A DNA stretch of 64,000 bases from assembly GCA_963692955.1 (NCBI GenBank), contig OY843587.1:1674001-1738000 (forward strand), written 5' to 3'. Below are positions 17,230 to 27,400 of the stretch, piece by piece (within the stretch, counting starts at the first letter, position 1; each line of letters opens with the position of its first letter). Under the pieces are notes generated by a model that was not told the DNA's origin, ran no database searches, and was given only the letters and a program-made list of their open reading frames with translations. A program made the translations under genes and the position numbers. The stretch is from UBA5158 sp963692955. GTDB lineage: Bacteria; Pseudomonadota; Gammaproteobacteria; DSM-16500.

Positions 17230-18648
17230 TTAATGTTTAGAGCGCTTGGAGCGAGACATTTCGACTTTGTTTTTATCGTTTTCATCTACTTTCGTGCGAA
17301 AATGCGCGGAGGTTATTTTTCTTTTGATAGCATTCAGCTTTTTCTTGGCTTTACTTTTACTGGAGTTTTTAAATAACGAGACACGGCCCGTCGTTACTTT
17401 CTGGTGCGCCGCTTTGACCGCTAAGGTAAGTCCGGCGGTAGCGACAACGGAAATGGTGAATAGCACTTTTTTCATTAATGATTTCCATTTCAATGGGGCA
17501 GTTTTTCCCAATACTTCGGTCGCTTTCGTGATTTCATTTTCCGAGTTTGATTTAAATGCGGTTTTTATCGCATCGGTTTTCAATGCTGCCCGAAAATAAT
17601 TATCTGACAATACGCTTAAGTTTTTAGATAATTCTATCGTCACCGCCGCTTGATCTTTGCTTAATAGATCATTGTCTTTGGAACTCTTTAACTTATTGAC
17701 GCCGAATTTTTTTATTTCTGCTAAGTCATCATCTAATTCTCTACGGATGCTTGAATTGGGAATTAAATCTTCAACGAGAAATTTCGTCGCAACCGTCAGT
17801 ACTCTCGCTTTAGCGGCCGGTTCAATTTCTGCGTGTAATTCTTTATCAAGATCATAATCTGAGAGTACCAACGCGTTTACGCAGTCTAAGCCAAATTTCA
17901 AATCCGCCAGCGCACTTTTTATTTTTTTATCTTTATTTCCCGCTAATTCATGCTCGGCGTTTTCTAACGCATCTCCCGCTAAAATTAGCGCCGTGGCAAA
18001 GGGTTTATTTTCTCGGGCGAATTCGGCGAAGAAGCGCTTCACTTCCGCTTTTATCTTAGCGTGCGTCAGGTGTGGGAATTTCTTAGTGAGAAATTCGGAA
18101 AGCTTTAACATCTTAAATAGCGTGGAAGGAATATCGCGCTCATGATCGAAAAAGAAATCTAAATAGTCTTTCAATTCATTTTTAAATTTCAATTTTTCTT
18201 GAAATGCTTCATAGCTTGAATCTTCATTAGCAATGCCGGTATTCAGGTGAATAGCATGCGACACTGAACGTGCTGTTTCGACATAGTGGGTATGTAAATC
18301 ATGATTGGTTAATACTTCTTTTTCAAAATCCAACGCCATATTTCTGACCGGATTAATCAATGTGAGCGCGCGGTAGTGAATAAGTTCCGCGAGTAAACCT
18401 CGCGCGTATCTCGCGTTTTCATGGCTGGCAACTAGCGTAAAATATTTTGCGCGCTGTAGTAATTCATCGCTTGGATTAAAAACAATTGCCAGAGAAAACG
18501 GATTGCCGTGTAGTTGAAAACGAATATTATCAGTGATGACGTTAACAGTTTTTGCATTAATATTTTTTAAGTTCAACAAAGAATAAATATATTCTTCATT
18601 GCTAATAGGGGTTAAAAGCTTTTCTTCAAGATCCGCTTTTTTAGGCAT
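17230..18648 (-). CDS. Unknown protein with single hydrophobic segment and highly basic C-terminus
   Basis: I start this 472-residue protein at MPKKADLEEK because GAGG precedes that ATG; an earlier in-frame codon has no such site. It is helical up to about residue 385, then has one hydrophobic segment (VLFTISVVATAGLTLAVKAA, about 390-410). A strongly basic tail follows (SKSKAKKKLNAIKRK ... SRSKRSKH) with several NLS-like clusters. No family recognised. The single anchor followed by a basic tail suggests membrane insertion with the tail on the cytosolic side. Confidence 0.6.
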   Translation of the reverse strand: MPKKADLEEKLLTPISNEEYIYSLLNLKNINAKTVNVITDNIRFQLHGNPFSLAIVFNPSDELLQRAKYFTLVASHENARYARGLLAELIHYRALTLINPVRNMALDFEKEVLTNHDLHTHYVETARSVSHAIHLNTGIANEDSSYEAFQEKLKFKNELKDYLDFFFDHERDIPSTLFKMLKLSEFLTKKFPHLTHAKIKAEVKRFFAEFARENKPFATALILAGDALENAEHELAGNKDKKIKSALADLKFGLDCVNALVLSDYDLDKELHAEIEPAAKARVLTVATKFLVEDLIPNSSIRRELDDDLAEIKKFGVNKLKSSKDNDLLSKDQAAVTIELSKNLSVLSDNYFRAALKTDAIKTAFKSNSENEITKATEVLGKTAPLKWKSLMKKVLFTISVVATAGLTLAVKAAHQKVTTGRVSLFKNSSKSKAKKKLNAIKRKITSAHFRTKVDENDKNKVEMSRSKRSKH

Positions 18649-18813
18649 ATAAACCTCGTCTCGAGCGCATAATACTACTATAGCATAAATGCACAATTTT
18701 TAGACGTTAGGTTTTATAAGAGTATGATTGTATTAGATATTGAATTTTCACTCAAAAATGATAAACACATCTTGAAACAAGCCTTTTTAGTATCCAGTTA
18801 ATTCTATCCACAG

Positions 18814-18829
18814 TACGTAATTCTACGTA
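18814..18829 (+). promoter_or_regulatory. TACGTA palindrome, candidate regulator box 1
   Basis: TACGTAATTCTACGTA is a near-perfect palindrome of two TACGTA half-sites. It lies 79 bases before the mitochondrial-carrier-like gene, with a -10-like TTTTATAGT about 22 bases downstream. Matching copies occur at 23176-23195 and, inverted, at 43842-43861. TACGTA-type half-sites are typical of LuxR/FixJ-family regulators. Confidence 0.6.
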
Positions 18830-18908
18830 TTACATTCACCGCAGCCGCCTTTTATAGTTTCGCCACATTTCAATTTTTATAAATTAATTAACTCAGTCGA
18901 GGTATGTT

Positions 18909-19829
18909 ATGAACGGAGAAGATGATATTAAAAGCAATAATCGTTTGATTCAAAGTAAGTTTGCAAGTGATTTTGTTAGTTCAGTCGCCGCCGGTACCAC
19001 CATCGCTTACACATTTTTTCCCGCCGAAGCTTATAAAAAATATTTGCAAAATATCAAGCAAGGCGTGACACCAAAGAAATTTTATCCTTACCGTGGGTCG
19101 TTAATTTTCGCGGTTAATATCGTGCCGACAACCACGATTCAAGTGACGACGGATGGATATATTCAAAAATACCTGCAAGCCGACGCGTCTGTTCCACAAA
19201 AAATTGCGGGGAGTTTTTATTGCGGTGTGCAAGGCGCACTGTTTGCGACGGTCGTGGAAAATTGCATTTTGAAACAACAAAATGAAGAAATCAAACCGCT
19301 GGAAGCATTACGCAGAATGGCGCGTGTCAGCCCGCTGCGTCCTTGGAAAAGTTATTCCATGATCGCGACGCGCGACGGTATTTTTACCGCGTATATGTTA
19401 GGTATCAGCAAAGAAACCGAAAAGTTTTCTAAACAATTCAATTCGAATTATGCGTACTACGCGTTAAATTTTGGAATCGGCGTACTCGGTACGGCGTTAT
19501 CACACCCTTTCGATTCGATCGCGACTCACATGCAAGGTACGGATACAAAAATTTCCGTCAGACAAGCCGCTACCGAAATCATTCAAACGAAAGGTTTACA
19601 AGGCATGTATAAGGGTTTTATCCCACGAGTGATTATGTTTACCGCTTTCGGAAATATTATCCCATTAGTAAAAAAGCATATCGATGGCTGCATAGAAAAC
19701 CCCGTGGCGAAAAAAGCCAGCGTGGCTGCTTATCTCGGCTCATTCTTTGCAACACCGAAAAAAGTAGAACAACCAGTCGCAAACACGCGAACTGAATGCC
19801 CAATCAATTTAGGCGGTTTTAGAGCTTAA
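18909..19829 (+). CDS. Mitochondrial-carrier-family-like protein
   Basis: A 306-residue protein with the three roughly 100-residue repeats of the mitochondrial carrier family (SLC25). Signature PxExxK is intact in repeat 1 (PAEAYK, 38-43). Repeat 2 is degenerate (VVENCILKQQ, 116-124), and repeat 3 has HPFDSIATHMQ (199-209) with the basic residue replaced by Ala. The YKGFIPR motif (234-240) preceding the last helix is present. Carriers exchange metabolites or nucleotides across membranes. The family is essentially eukaryotic; the bacterial precedent I know is the Legionella nucleotide carrier LncP, a Dot/Icm substrate delivered to mitochondria. A similar role is inference. GAGG precedes the ATG. 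It lies 22 bases upstream of ileS, probably cotranscribed. Confidence 0.8.
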   Translation: MNGEDDIKSNNRLIQSKFASDFVSSVAAGTTIAYTFFPAEAYKKYLQNIKQGVTPKKFYPYRGSLIFAVNIVPTTTIQVTTDGYIQKYLQADASVPQKIAGSFYCGVQGALFATVVENCILKQQNEEIKPLEALRRMARVSPLRPWKSYSMIATRDGIFTAYMLGISKETEKFSKQFNSNYAYYALNFGIGVLGTALSHPFDSIATHMQGTDTKISVRQAATEIIQTKGLQGMYKGFIPRVIMFTAFGNIIPLVKKHIDGCIENPVAKKASVAAYLGSFFATPKKVEQPVANTRTECPINLGGFRA

Positions 19830-19851
19830 TAAAAATTATAGGAAAAATGTC

Positions 19852-22800
19852 ATGCCGTATAATGAATTAGTCACGAATACACCCATCCCAGAACAAGAAA
19901 TAGCGATTATGAATTTTTGGGAAAAAGAAAATATTTTTCAAAAATCTGTCGACCAACGTCCCAGCGACGACCAATTTGTTTTATACGATGGTCCGCCCTT
20001 CGCGACGGGTTTGCCGCATTATGGCCACATCTTAGCGCATACGATTAAAGATGTGTTACCGCGTTACCAAACCATGCAAGGCAAACGCGTGGAACGCCGC
20101 TTTGGTTGGGATTGCCACGGCGTGCCGGTGGAATACCAAGTGGAAAAATCGCTGAAATTAAAAGGTAAATATGACATCGAAAAGATGGGCATCGCGGAAT
20201 TCAACGAGGCTTGCCGTTCCATCGTGCAAATGTATGTGCGTGAATGGCGCACGGTAGAAAACCGCCTGGGTCGTTTCGTCGATATGGACAATGATTACAA
20301 AACCATGGACTTGGATTATATGGAGTCCGTCTGGTCTGTTTTCAAAAAAATCAACGATAAAAATTTAGTTTACGAGGGCAAGAAAATTGTCGCTTACTCG
20401 CCGGAATTAGGCACACCGTTATCCGACTTCGAAGCGAAATTAAATTATAAAACCATACAAGATCCAGAAATCACGATGGCTTTTCCCTTAGTGGATGAGC
20501 CTAGTGTGTCACTGCTCGTCTGGACAACGACGCCTTGGTCAGTGCCTGCCAACGTGGCGATCGCGCTGAATAAAAATATCGAATATGTCAAAGTCACGAC
20601 GCAAGAAGGGAAAAAATATATTTTAGCCAAGGCAGGACTTGATAAACACTTCAAGCCTACTACTCGAAAATTGGTCGAGGCTATCGACGTCAACAGTTTG
20701 TTTGGCCAGCGTTATCAGCCTTTATTTACCTTAGACTCATCTGAGACAAATGATAATTGCTACACGTTGATTGAAAGCAGTCATGTCACGGATACCGACG
20801 GTACCGGCATGGTGCATATCGCATGCGCTTTTGGTGAAGACGATTATAAGCTCGGACAAAAATATAATTTACCGACGTTAGATTTTTTTGACAGCAATGG
20901 TAATTTTAAAGAAGAGTTGATAGTTTTTGCTGCCGCTATGAACGGGCAAGAAGAAAAATCTGAAAAAACACATTCTGTAAAAGGCAAGTCGTTTAAAGAC
21001 GCGGATAAAACGCTCATTGAATACATGAAACAAACTGAGCGTTTATTCAAGCATGGCACTTTCCATCATGAATATCCTTTTTGCTGGCGCACCGATAAAC
21101 CTTTAATGTACCGCGCCGTGCCTTCTTGGTACGTCAAAGTCACCGCCATTAAAGATGACGTGATCGCGAATAATCAAAAAATCAATTGGTACCCTGATTA
21201 TGTCGGTAAAAAACGCTTTCACGAATGGTTAGTCAATTCGCGTGATTGGGCGATTTCCCGCAGCCGCTATTGGGGCACACCGATTCCGGTGTGGCGTAAT
21301 CAAGCAGATCCTAACGATACAATCGTTTTGGGTTCTATCCAAGAATTGGAAACGTTAACGGGCTCAAAGATTACTGATTTACACCGGCATTTTATCGATG
21401 ATTTAATCATTGAAAAAGACGGCAAAAAGTATCAGCGCATTCCCGAAGTTTTCGATTGTTGGTTTGAGTCCGGCGCGATGCCTTACGCGCAGGCGCACTA
21501 CCCGTTCGAAAACACGGAAATGTTTGAAGCTACGTTTCCAGCCGATTTTATCGCCGAAGGGTTAGATCAAACACGCGGTTGGTTTTACACTTTATTAGTA
21601 TTATCGACGGCGCTATTCAATAAACCGGCTTTCAAAAATTGCATGGTAAATGGAATTTTGCTCGGCGCTGACGGCAAAAAGATGAGTAAATCAAAAAGTA
21701 ATTATCCAAAAATCGAAACGGTATTCGAGAAATATGGCGCTGACGCGTTACGGTTTTTATTACTTGGCTCGGGCTGCACGCAAGCAAAAGAAATGAAAGT
21801 TTCCGAAGATGACATTAACGATATCACCCGTTTAGTCTTCATCCCGGCTTTACATATCTATAAATTATTTGCCATCAAAGCCAATCAAGCCGGCTTCGAC
21901 CCGGCTAATATGTCGATCGCGAATGTGGAATTAGCTAATTCGTTAGACCAATGGTTATTGTTCACGACAGAAAAATTCAAAGGCGCTATGAAAGCACATT
22001 ATGATAATTATAATTTGATCGCGGCGTGTCAAGAAGTACGGAACTTCATTGATATTTTTTCTAAACTTTATGTGCGTCATTCTAAGCAACGTTTTAAATA
22101 CTCGACGACAGCGGATATTTCTCAAGGCCTGCTAAGCATGCACCATGCGCTAGATACGTTAAGTAAATGTATTGCGCCAATGACACCTTTTATCGGTGAA
22201 ATAATTCATCAAGCACTATATGGCAATCAAAAATCCGTGCATTTAGAATTTTGGCCCAAACCGCTGGAGGTCAACCGCTACACGGCGACTTATGAAAGTA
22301 TCGAAACGTTAAGAAAAATTATTCGTTTAGGCAATACCGTGCGCCAAGAACAGCATATTGAGTTGAAGCAACCGTTAGCCAATGTAAATTTAAGTTCAGA
22401 GTTACGCGCGCAATTAATTCCGCATTTTGCAATGTTGAAAGAAGCGTTGAACGTTGAAGATATCACATGGATAGACGGCTCTATTTCAGAGCAGTTACGC
22501 GCTGAAGTCACTTTGAATGATAAAGCGCTAGGCCCGGTCTACCGCGGCGAATTGCGCGCTATCAAAGAGCAATTTAAACAAGGTCATCAATTAGAAAATG
22601 GTATCTTAACGATTGGCGAATACAAATTGACAGCGGAATTCTATTCTATCAACTACAAACCCGTCGGCAGTTTGTGTAGTGCGGTGGAAGGTGATGTGTG
22701 GTTAACAATGGATACTGCCTTAACGCCCGCATTGCTTGAGAAAGGCCGGTTACGTTCTTTCATGCATGAAATTCAAATGCTGCGTAAAAAAGAAAAGTTC

Positions 22801-23124
22801 ACCGCAAACGATACGATTGAAATCAGCGTCGTGGCTACCGCGAGTAACGCCGGCTTTATCGATTTTATCGAAAAGAATAGCGCGGAAATCCGTAGACACA
22901 CGTTAGCTGAAATTAAATTTATCGACGACGCTGCTGACTTACCGCTGCAAAGTTTTTCCGTTGGAGCGTTGCAGGGACAATTCACGCTGCTGAAATTAGC
23001 TAAACCCGGGGACGTAATCGCTTTCCGCGAATCGTCAGTGGCAACCTTATTCCGCCAACCAAATGGCGCTGCCATTACGGTTGAAAATAAAGATGAGCTG
23101 GACTACACAGCGAAATTTTCATAA
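19852..23124 (+). CDS. ileS: Isoleucyl-tRNA synthetase, eukaryotic-type (IleRS2)
   Basis: A 1,090-residue class I synthetase charging tRNA-Ile with isoleucine. The HIGH signature is HYGH (56-59) in DGPPFATGLPHYGH, and KMSKS is at 610-614 in GADGKKMSKSKSNYP. Between them lies the CP1 editing domain. Length, the GWDCHGVPVEYQVEK block and the long C-terminus without an obvious zinc-finger cysteine set fit the eukaryotic/archaeal-like type 2 rather than the usual gammaproteobacterial type 1. Type 2 enzymes are typically mupirocin-tolerant. It is not next to lspA or ribF, the common neighbours of ileS1. Whether it is the only IleRS of the genome cannot be seen. Confidence 0.93.
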   Translation: MPYNELVTNTPIPEQEIAIMNFWEKENIFQKSVDQRPSDDQFVLYDGPPFATGLPHYGHILAHTIKDVLPRYQTMQGKRVERRFGWDCHGVPVEYQVEKSLKLKGKYDIEKMGIAEFNEACRSIVQMYVREWRTVENRLGRFVDMDNDYKTMDLDYMESVWSVFKKINDKNLVYEGKKIVAYSPELGTPLSDFEAKLNYKTIQDPEITMAFPLVDEPSVSLLVWTTTPWSVPANVAIALNKNIEYVKVTTQEGKKYILAKAGLDKHFKPTTRKLVEAIDVNSLFGQRYQPLFTLDSSETNDNCYTLIESSHVTDTDGTGMVHIACAFGEDDYKLGQKYNLPTLDFFDSNGNFKEELIVFAAAMNGQEEKSEKTHSVKGKSFKDADKTLIEYMKQTERLFKHGTFHHEYPFCWRTDKPLMYRAVPSWYVKVTAIKDDVIANNQKINWYPDYVGKKRFHEWLVNSRDWAISRSRYWGTPIPVWRNQADPNDTIVLGSIQELETLTGSKITDLHRHFIDDLIIEKDGKKYQRIPEVFDCWFESGAMPYAQAHYPFENTEMFEATFPADFIAEGLDQTRGWFYTLLVLSTALFNKPAFKNCMVNGILLGADGKKMSKSKSNYPKIETVFEKYGADALRFLLLGSGCTQAKEMKVSEDDINDITRLVFIPALHIYKLFAIKANQAGFDPANMSIANVELANSLDQWLLFTTEKFKGAMKAHYDNYNLIAACQEVRNFIDIFSKLYVRHSKQRFKYSTTADISQGLLSMHHALDTLSKCIAPMTPFIGEIIHQALYGNQKSVHLEFWPKPLEVNRYTATYESIETLRKIIRLGNTVRQEQHIELKQPLANVNLSSELRAQLIPHFAMLKEALNVEDITWIDGSISEQLRAEVTLNDKALGPVYRGELRAIKEQFKQGHQLENGILTIGEYKLTAEFYSINYKPVGSLCSAVEGDVWLTMDTALTPALLEKGRLRSFMHEIQMLRKKEKFTANDTIEISVVATASNAGFIDFIEKNSAEIRRHTLAEIKFIDDAADLPLQSFSVGALQGQFTLLKLAKPGDVIAFRESSVATLFRQPNGAAITVENKDELDYTAKFS

Positions 23125-23130
23125 CAAAAA

Positions 23131-23175
23131 ATCACCGTCGACAAGGCGCACGCCTTACGCCTTGTCCGCCGTGAT
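23131..23175 (+). terminator. Inverted repeat after ileS, probable terminator
   Basis: Arms 23131-23148 (ATCACCGTCGACAAGGCG) and 23158-23175 pair with two mismatches around a 9-base loop. It starts seven bases after the ileS stop. No T-run follows, and the TACGTA box begins at once, so it could also belong to the control region of the next gene. Confidence 0.6.
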
Positions 23176-23195
23176 CTACGTAATTTTACGTATAG
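23176..23195 (+). promoter_or_regulatory. TACGTA palindrome, candidate regulator box 2
   Basis: CTACGTAATTTTACGTATAG matches the box ahead of the biosynthetic operon (43842-43861, opposite strand) at 18 of 20 positions. Its distance to the start codon (55 bases) is almost the same as there (53), as expected for an activator site near the -35 position. Confidence 0.65.
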
Positions 23196-23250
23196 TGTTA
23201 GTGCTTTTGTTAATCTACGATTTGTGTTAATTCACTTTGAAGAAGACGAG

Positions 23251-23586
23251 ATGAAATTTGGAACTGATTATTTAATGCGGCAAATAAAAATTCCTGCGGG
23301 AACTTATCTAAAGATAAAATTCTATTGCAGCAAAAAAAAAATTTCGTTAACTTTTTTTTATGAAGTGATGCTAGATTGGTTTCTAAACAAGTACCGTCAC
23401 CACGCCTCTCTAGTCTTTCAAGCCAGCACGAAGCATAGCCAGATACTCTCTTTGTGGATTAATAGAAATCAGATTGCGCAAATATCAGACATAGCTGACC
23501 ATGCAAAAGTGTCTGACGCTAGAGTAATTTATACTGCTATGATGTTGTATCTAGAGAGTTTACCGGAATTCGCAGTCACGGTTTAA
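23251..23586 (+). CDS. Small protein, possible DNA-binding (ribbon-helix-helix-like)
   Basis: The 111-residue product begins MKFGTDYLMRQIKIP; I prefer this ATG, preceded by AGAAG, over a GTG nine codons upstream. Two segments each look like a strand followed by two helices (IKIPAGTYLKIKFYCSKKKI ... YEVMLDWFL and LSLWINRNQIAQISDIADHA ... IYTAMMLYLE). This recalls tandem ribbon-helix-helix units, but the match is weak. It lies under a TACGTA box and just upstream of the LuxR regulator, so a regulatory role is plausible. Confidence 0.55.
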   Translation: MKFGTDYLMRQIKIPAGTYLKIKFYCSKKKISLTFFYEVMLDWFLNKYRHHASLVFQASTKHSQILSLWINRNQIAQISDIADHAKVSDARVIYTAMMLYLESLPEFAVTV

Positions 23587-23679
23587 GCTATTTTTTTTAA
23601 TACGAATTATTGAAAACAATATCTTGAACGGAAATAGGAAACGGTTAAAATATTCATTATAAATACAAATGAGTGATAT

Positions 23680-24417
23680 ATGGACCTTATCGAGCCTGTC
23701 TACAACTTATCTATCTCCGCGATTAGTTTTGTTTTTTCCCAAATATCCGAGTTGAATTCAAAAGTCTCTTGGATACGCAGCCCTGATTACGAGAAACAAA
23801 TTTACGTCAGTCCTAGTTATGAAAAAATCTGGGGACATAAGACAGATAAGTTATATGAACATCCCCTCTCTTGGAATGACACGCTAGTCAATACTGAAGT
23901 GATTGCACAGTTAAAAAATAGAATTCCCCAGTCTAATACGACATTACATTTTCAAATTCATGACGCACAAAATAATGTACGCTTCATGAAAGACACCTGC
24001 TTTCATTTATTTGATGCAAGCGGAGATTTAATCGCCGTAGGTGGCGTATCCGAAGAAATTACGGAAAAACAGTGGGATGAAGAAATTCGAATTATTAGAC
24101 CCAAAGATGAGCGTGAAGATAGTGTGATACACCTTTTAACCCAAATTACCAAGCACTCTCCTCCCCGCATTAAAGAACCTTCTTCCAAGACACAACCAAT
24201 CAACCTTTCAAAAGATAAATTTACAAAATTCACGCCACGAGAATTAGCGTGCTTGAAATATTTATCTACGGGTCAAACCGCGAAACAAATCGCGCGTTCT
24301 ATGTTAATTTCGCCGCGCACGGTAGAAGCGCATATAGAAAATATGAAAATCAAATTGGGCTGTCATACCCGCTTAGAACTCATCAGCAAAATATCAAAAT
24401 TCGACTTAATCCATTAA
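23680..24417 (+). CDS. PAS-LuxR family transcriptional regulator
   Basis: A 245-residue regulator. Residues about 20-130 form a PAS-like sensor (YVSPSYEKIWG, then HPLSWNDTLVN, ending VGGVSEEITEKQ). Residues 184-242 are a GerE/LuxR helix-turn-helix (FTPRELACLKYLSTGQTAKQIA, SPRTVEAHIENMKIKLGC). There is no receiver or autoinducer domain; the layout resembles the orphan LuxR proteins of Legionella and Coxiella. The gene ends 18 bases before the NRPS-NACHT gene, so it may be in the same operon. It is the best local candidate to bind the three TACGTA palindromes; that link is inference. Confidence 0.85.
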   Translation: MDLIEPVYNLSISAISFVFSQISELNSKVSWIRSPDYEKQIYVSPSYEKIWGHKTDKLYEHPLSWNDTLVNTEVIAQLKNRIPQSNTTLHFQIHDAQNNVRFMKDTCFHLFDASGDLIAVGGVSEEITEKQWDEEIRIIRPKDEREDSVIHLLTQITKHSPPRIKEPSSKTQPINLSKDKFTKFTPRELACLKYLSTGQTAKQIARSMLISPRTVEAHIENMKIKLGCHTRLELISKISKFDLIH

Positions 24418-24435
24418 CCATAGAGTAATTCAATC

Positions 24436-27400
24436 ATGCTTCGCTCCCCGCTAGAAGACAAATCCGCACCTACCATTCAACATTTTTATCAACTGATCGA
24501 ACGCTACGCCGAAGACAGTAACACACGCGACCGCATCGCGATTTTTCAAAATGATGCGCATAAGATTACGTACAGGGAATTAAACAAACGCGCCAACCAG
24601 CTCGCTAATTATTTAGTAGCCTCAAATTATGGGCGCGCGGAAACGCGCATCGGATTATTTTTTCATCTGTCCGTTGATTATTACGTTTGTCTATTAGCGA
24701 TCATGAAAGCGGGCTTAAGTTTCGTCGCTTTGAGCCCCAGCACTACCCAGACTTCACGTTTAAAAATGTATGCGACTCAAAGCGAAATTGAAATCTTGTT
24801 AGTAAGTGAGGAACTTAAGAACCATCCTTTGGTTAATTTTTTTCAAGTTAAACATATCGTTCTCAAAACATTAAATGATAGTTTACTCTCTTCCCCTGAC
24901 ACCAACCCTCAAACGCTCGTTAAACTTGAGCAACTGGCTTATATTCATAATACGTCTGGTTCAACTAGCACGCCTAAACAAGTATTGATTAATCACGCGG
25001 GTTTATTAAATTGCGCAACGGATTTGATAACGCGGTTAGCTATCACCGAAAAAGATAAGATTGCCGCTTACGCTGACATAAGTTTCGACGCGCACCTTGC
25101 GGAAATGATGATGACGCTCGGCGCCGGTGCAGCGCTTTATATAATTCCACTGGAGACACGAGTAAATTTCGTGGCATTAGCAAGATATTATAACGCACAC
25201 TCTATTACGGTCACCACTTGGGTACCTTCCGTATTGCGCTACTTAGCTCCGGAATCTTTTCCCACATTAAGAGTATTATTGAGTACCGGCGAGGCTGCAG
25301 TTATACCTCACATTGAAGCCTGGTGTAATTATAATAAAAATCTTCTATTCGTAAATGGCTATGGCCCTTCGGAGGTTTCTATAGCCACCAGTATCGCAGT
25401 TCTGAAACCTGGTGATCCAATTCACATAGGAACTGCCATTAAGGGTTTAAATATTTATGTATTAGAGACTGAACCAAAAAATATTTCAGCGCCGCAATGG
25501 GTGCAGCCGGACGAAAAAGGTGAAATGTATATCAGCGGCGCGGGAGTCGGCCGTGGTTATACGAATAAAAGACTTTCCGATGAGCGTTTTAGAATGATCG
25601 ATGATCCTGACCATCCCGCAAAGAAAATTCGTGTGTATCAAACGCGAGACGTCGCTAAATATGAAATCACAGCGGATAAGTCATACCGCTTCTATGCATT
25701 AGGTAGATTAGACAAGCAAGTTAAAGTGAAGGGAATGCTTATCGCTTTGGAAGAACACGAAGCTTTGTTAGTCAATGACCTGGTCGTCCATGCGCAAGTA
25801 AACCCACAAATGAATTCAGTCATTCCTGATTTTATCGCTTATTTGCAGGTTAAACCTGGGTTTGATTTATATGAATATCAACGCTCCGTTGCAAAACTAT
25901 TGCCTGGGGGCGTCGCACCTTCGCGTTGGGTAATTGTAGATGAACCGCTGTTTAATGCGAGTGGCAAAAATGATTTGAAATCTTCTAACAAACCCAGCGT
26001 ACGCGCGCAATCCCATTCAAGTCTTGCGCCCAGCACTGGCTTAGAAATCGAATTAGCCGAAATTTTTCGAGAGAATCTTAAAATTAGTGAGCCATTTAAT
26101 TTCACCGTGGATGATGACTATTACATGTTAGGTGGTGAGTCATTACAATTAGCCAACCTATTAACGGTGCTACGCGCGCGCTTTCAATTAAAGCTTAGTT
26201 CTGATGAGTTTAAACGTCATGCGAGTATCGCTGCATTAGCACGCTGCATTAATCGCCTTAATAATGAGAACGAGAAACTCAATCAGCCTACCCTTTTATC
26301 TAAGCCAAGTAATAGCACATTAACACCCGTATTTTTGCTACACGCGTTACTTGGCAATGCTGAACAAGATTATGAAAAACTTAGCAAGCAATGGCCGAAT
26401 GAAAGACCTTTATATGGAATAACGTCACGCACTTTTAAAAACACTAGCGATATGGATATTGATTTAGAGGCGATCGCGAGTGATTACATCGCGTCAATCA
26501 AATCGATACAGCCGCATGGGCCATATATATTGACGGGTTGGTCGGCAGGCGGTTTAATCGCCTATGCGATTTGCCAACAACTTAGTGAGCAAAAAGAAAC
26601 AGCATTCTTACATATGATTGACAGTGAAGCGCTATCAATTTATCGCGCGAAAAACCGCGCCGAGTATGCGGAATATTTATTTGACTTGTTCGAACATAAA
26701 TTAAAGTCATTTCTCGATATTGCTACTGCGTCTATCGACAAACAAACGCTAGCGTCACTTCCAAAAACCAGACAGATATATGTTTTCTTCCAAAACTTGT
26801 TAGCTGCGGTGACATCTAATGACGCAGCTCTCTTACAAATGCGCAAAGGCCATATCGCTACGATCAGAAATACATTATTAGCTATTTTACATTACACTGA
26901 AGCTAATAAAATCGAACAAGCTAGGCTATGGGCTGCGACCATGACACAAACTAAACATAGAGATAAACAATTGGGTTGGCTGGAATCACAAATTAGTTTT
27001 GCTGATGTTACCGCATTAGATGGCGATCATGAATCTATTATTTTAGAGCCAAACTCTGCGAAGCTTTTAGCTACGAAATTAGAAGACGCCATTTTCAAAC
27101 AACTTAAAGCATTCGAACTAAAAGAAATAATACAGCAGCTTAAATTGAAGCAACTAGCCTATGTAGCTGGCACACAAGACAATGATCTCTATACTCCGCT
27201 CGAAGGCTGTTATGACTTAGCTGAACCAAATTACCAGCGCTTTAATTTGTTATCTGATATTGTCATGCCGTTTATTAATGACCCAAACAAGACGACTTTA
27301 CTAATTCTTGCTGAAGCTGGTTCCGGGAAAACTAAATTTTCAGAATATTTGACAGAATATTTATGGCTATCCGCCGCGGCAAAAAGTGAATTAATACCGA

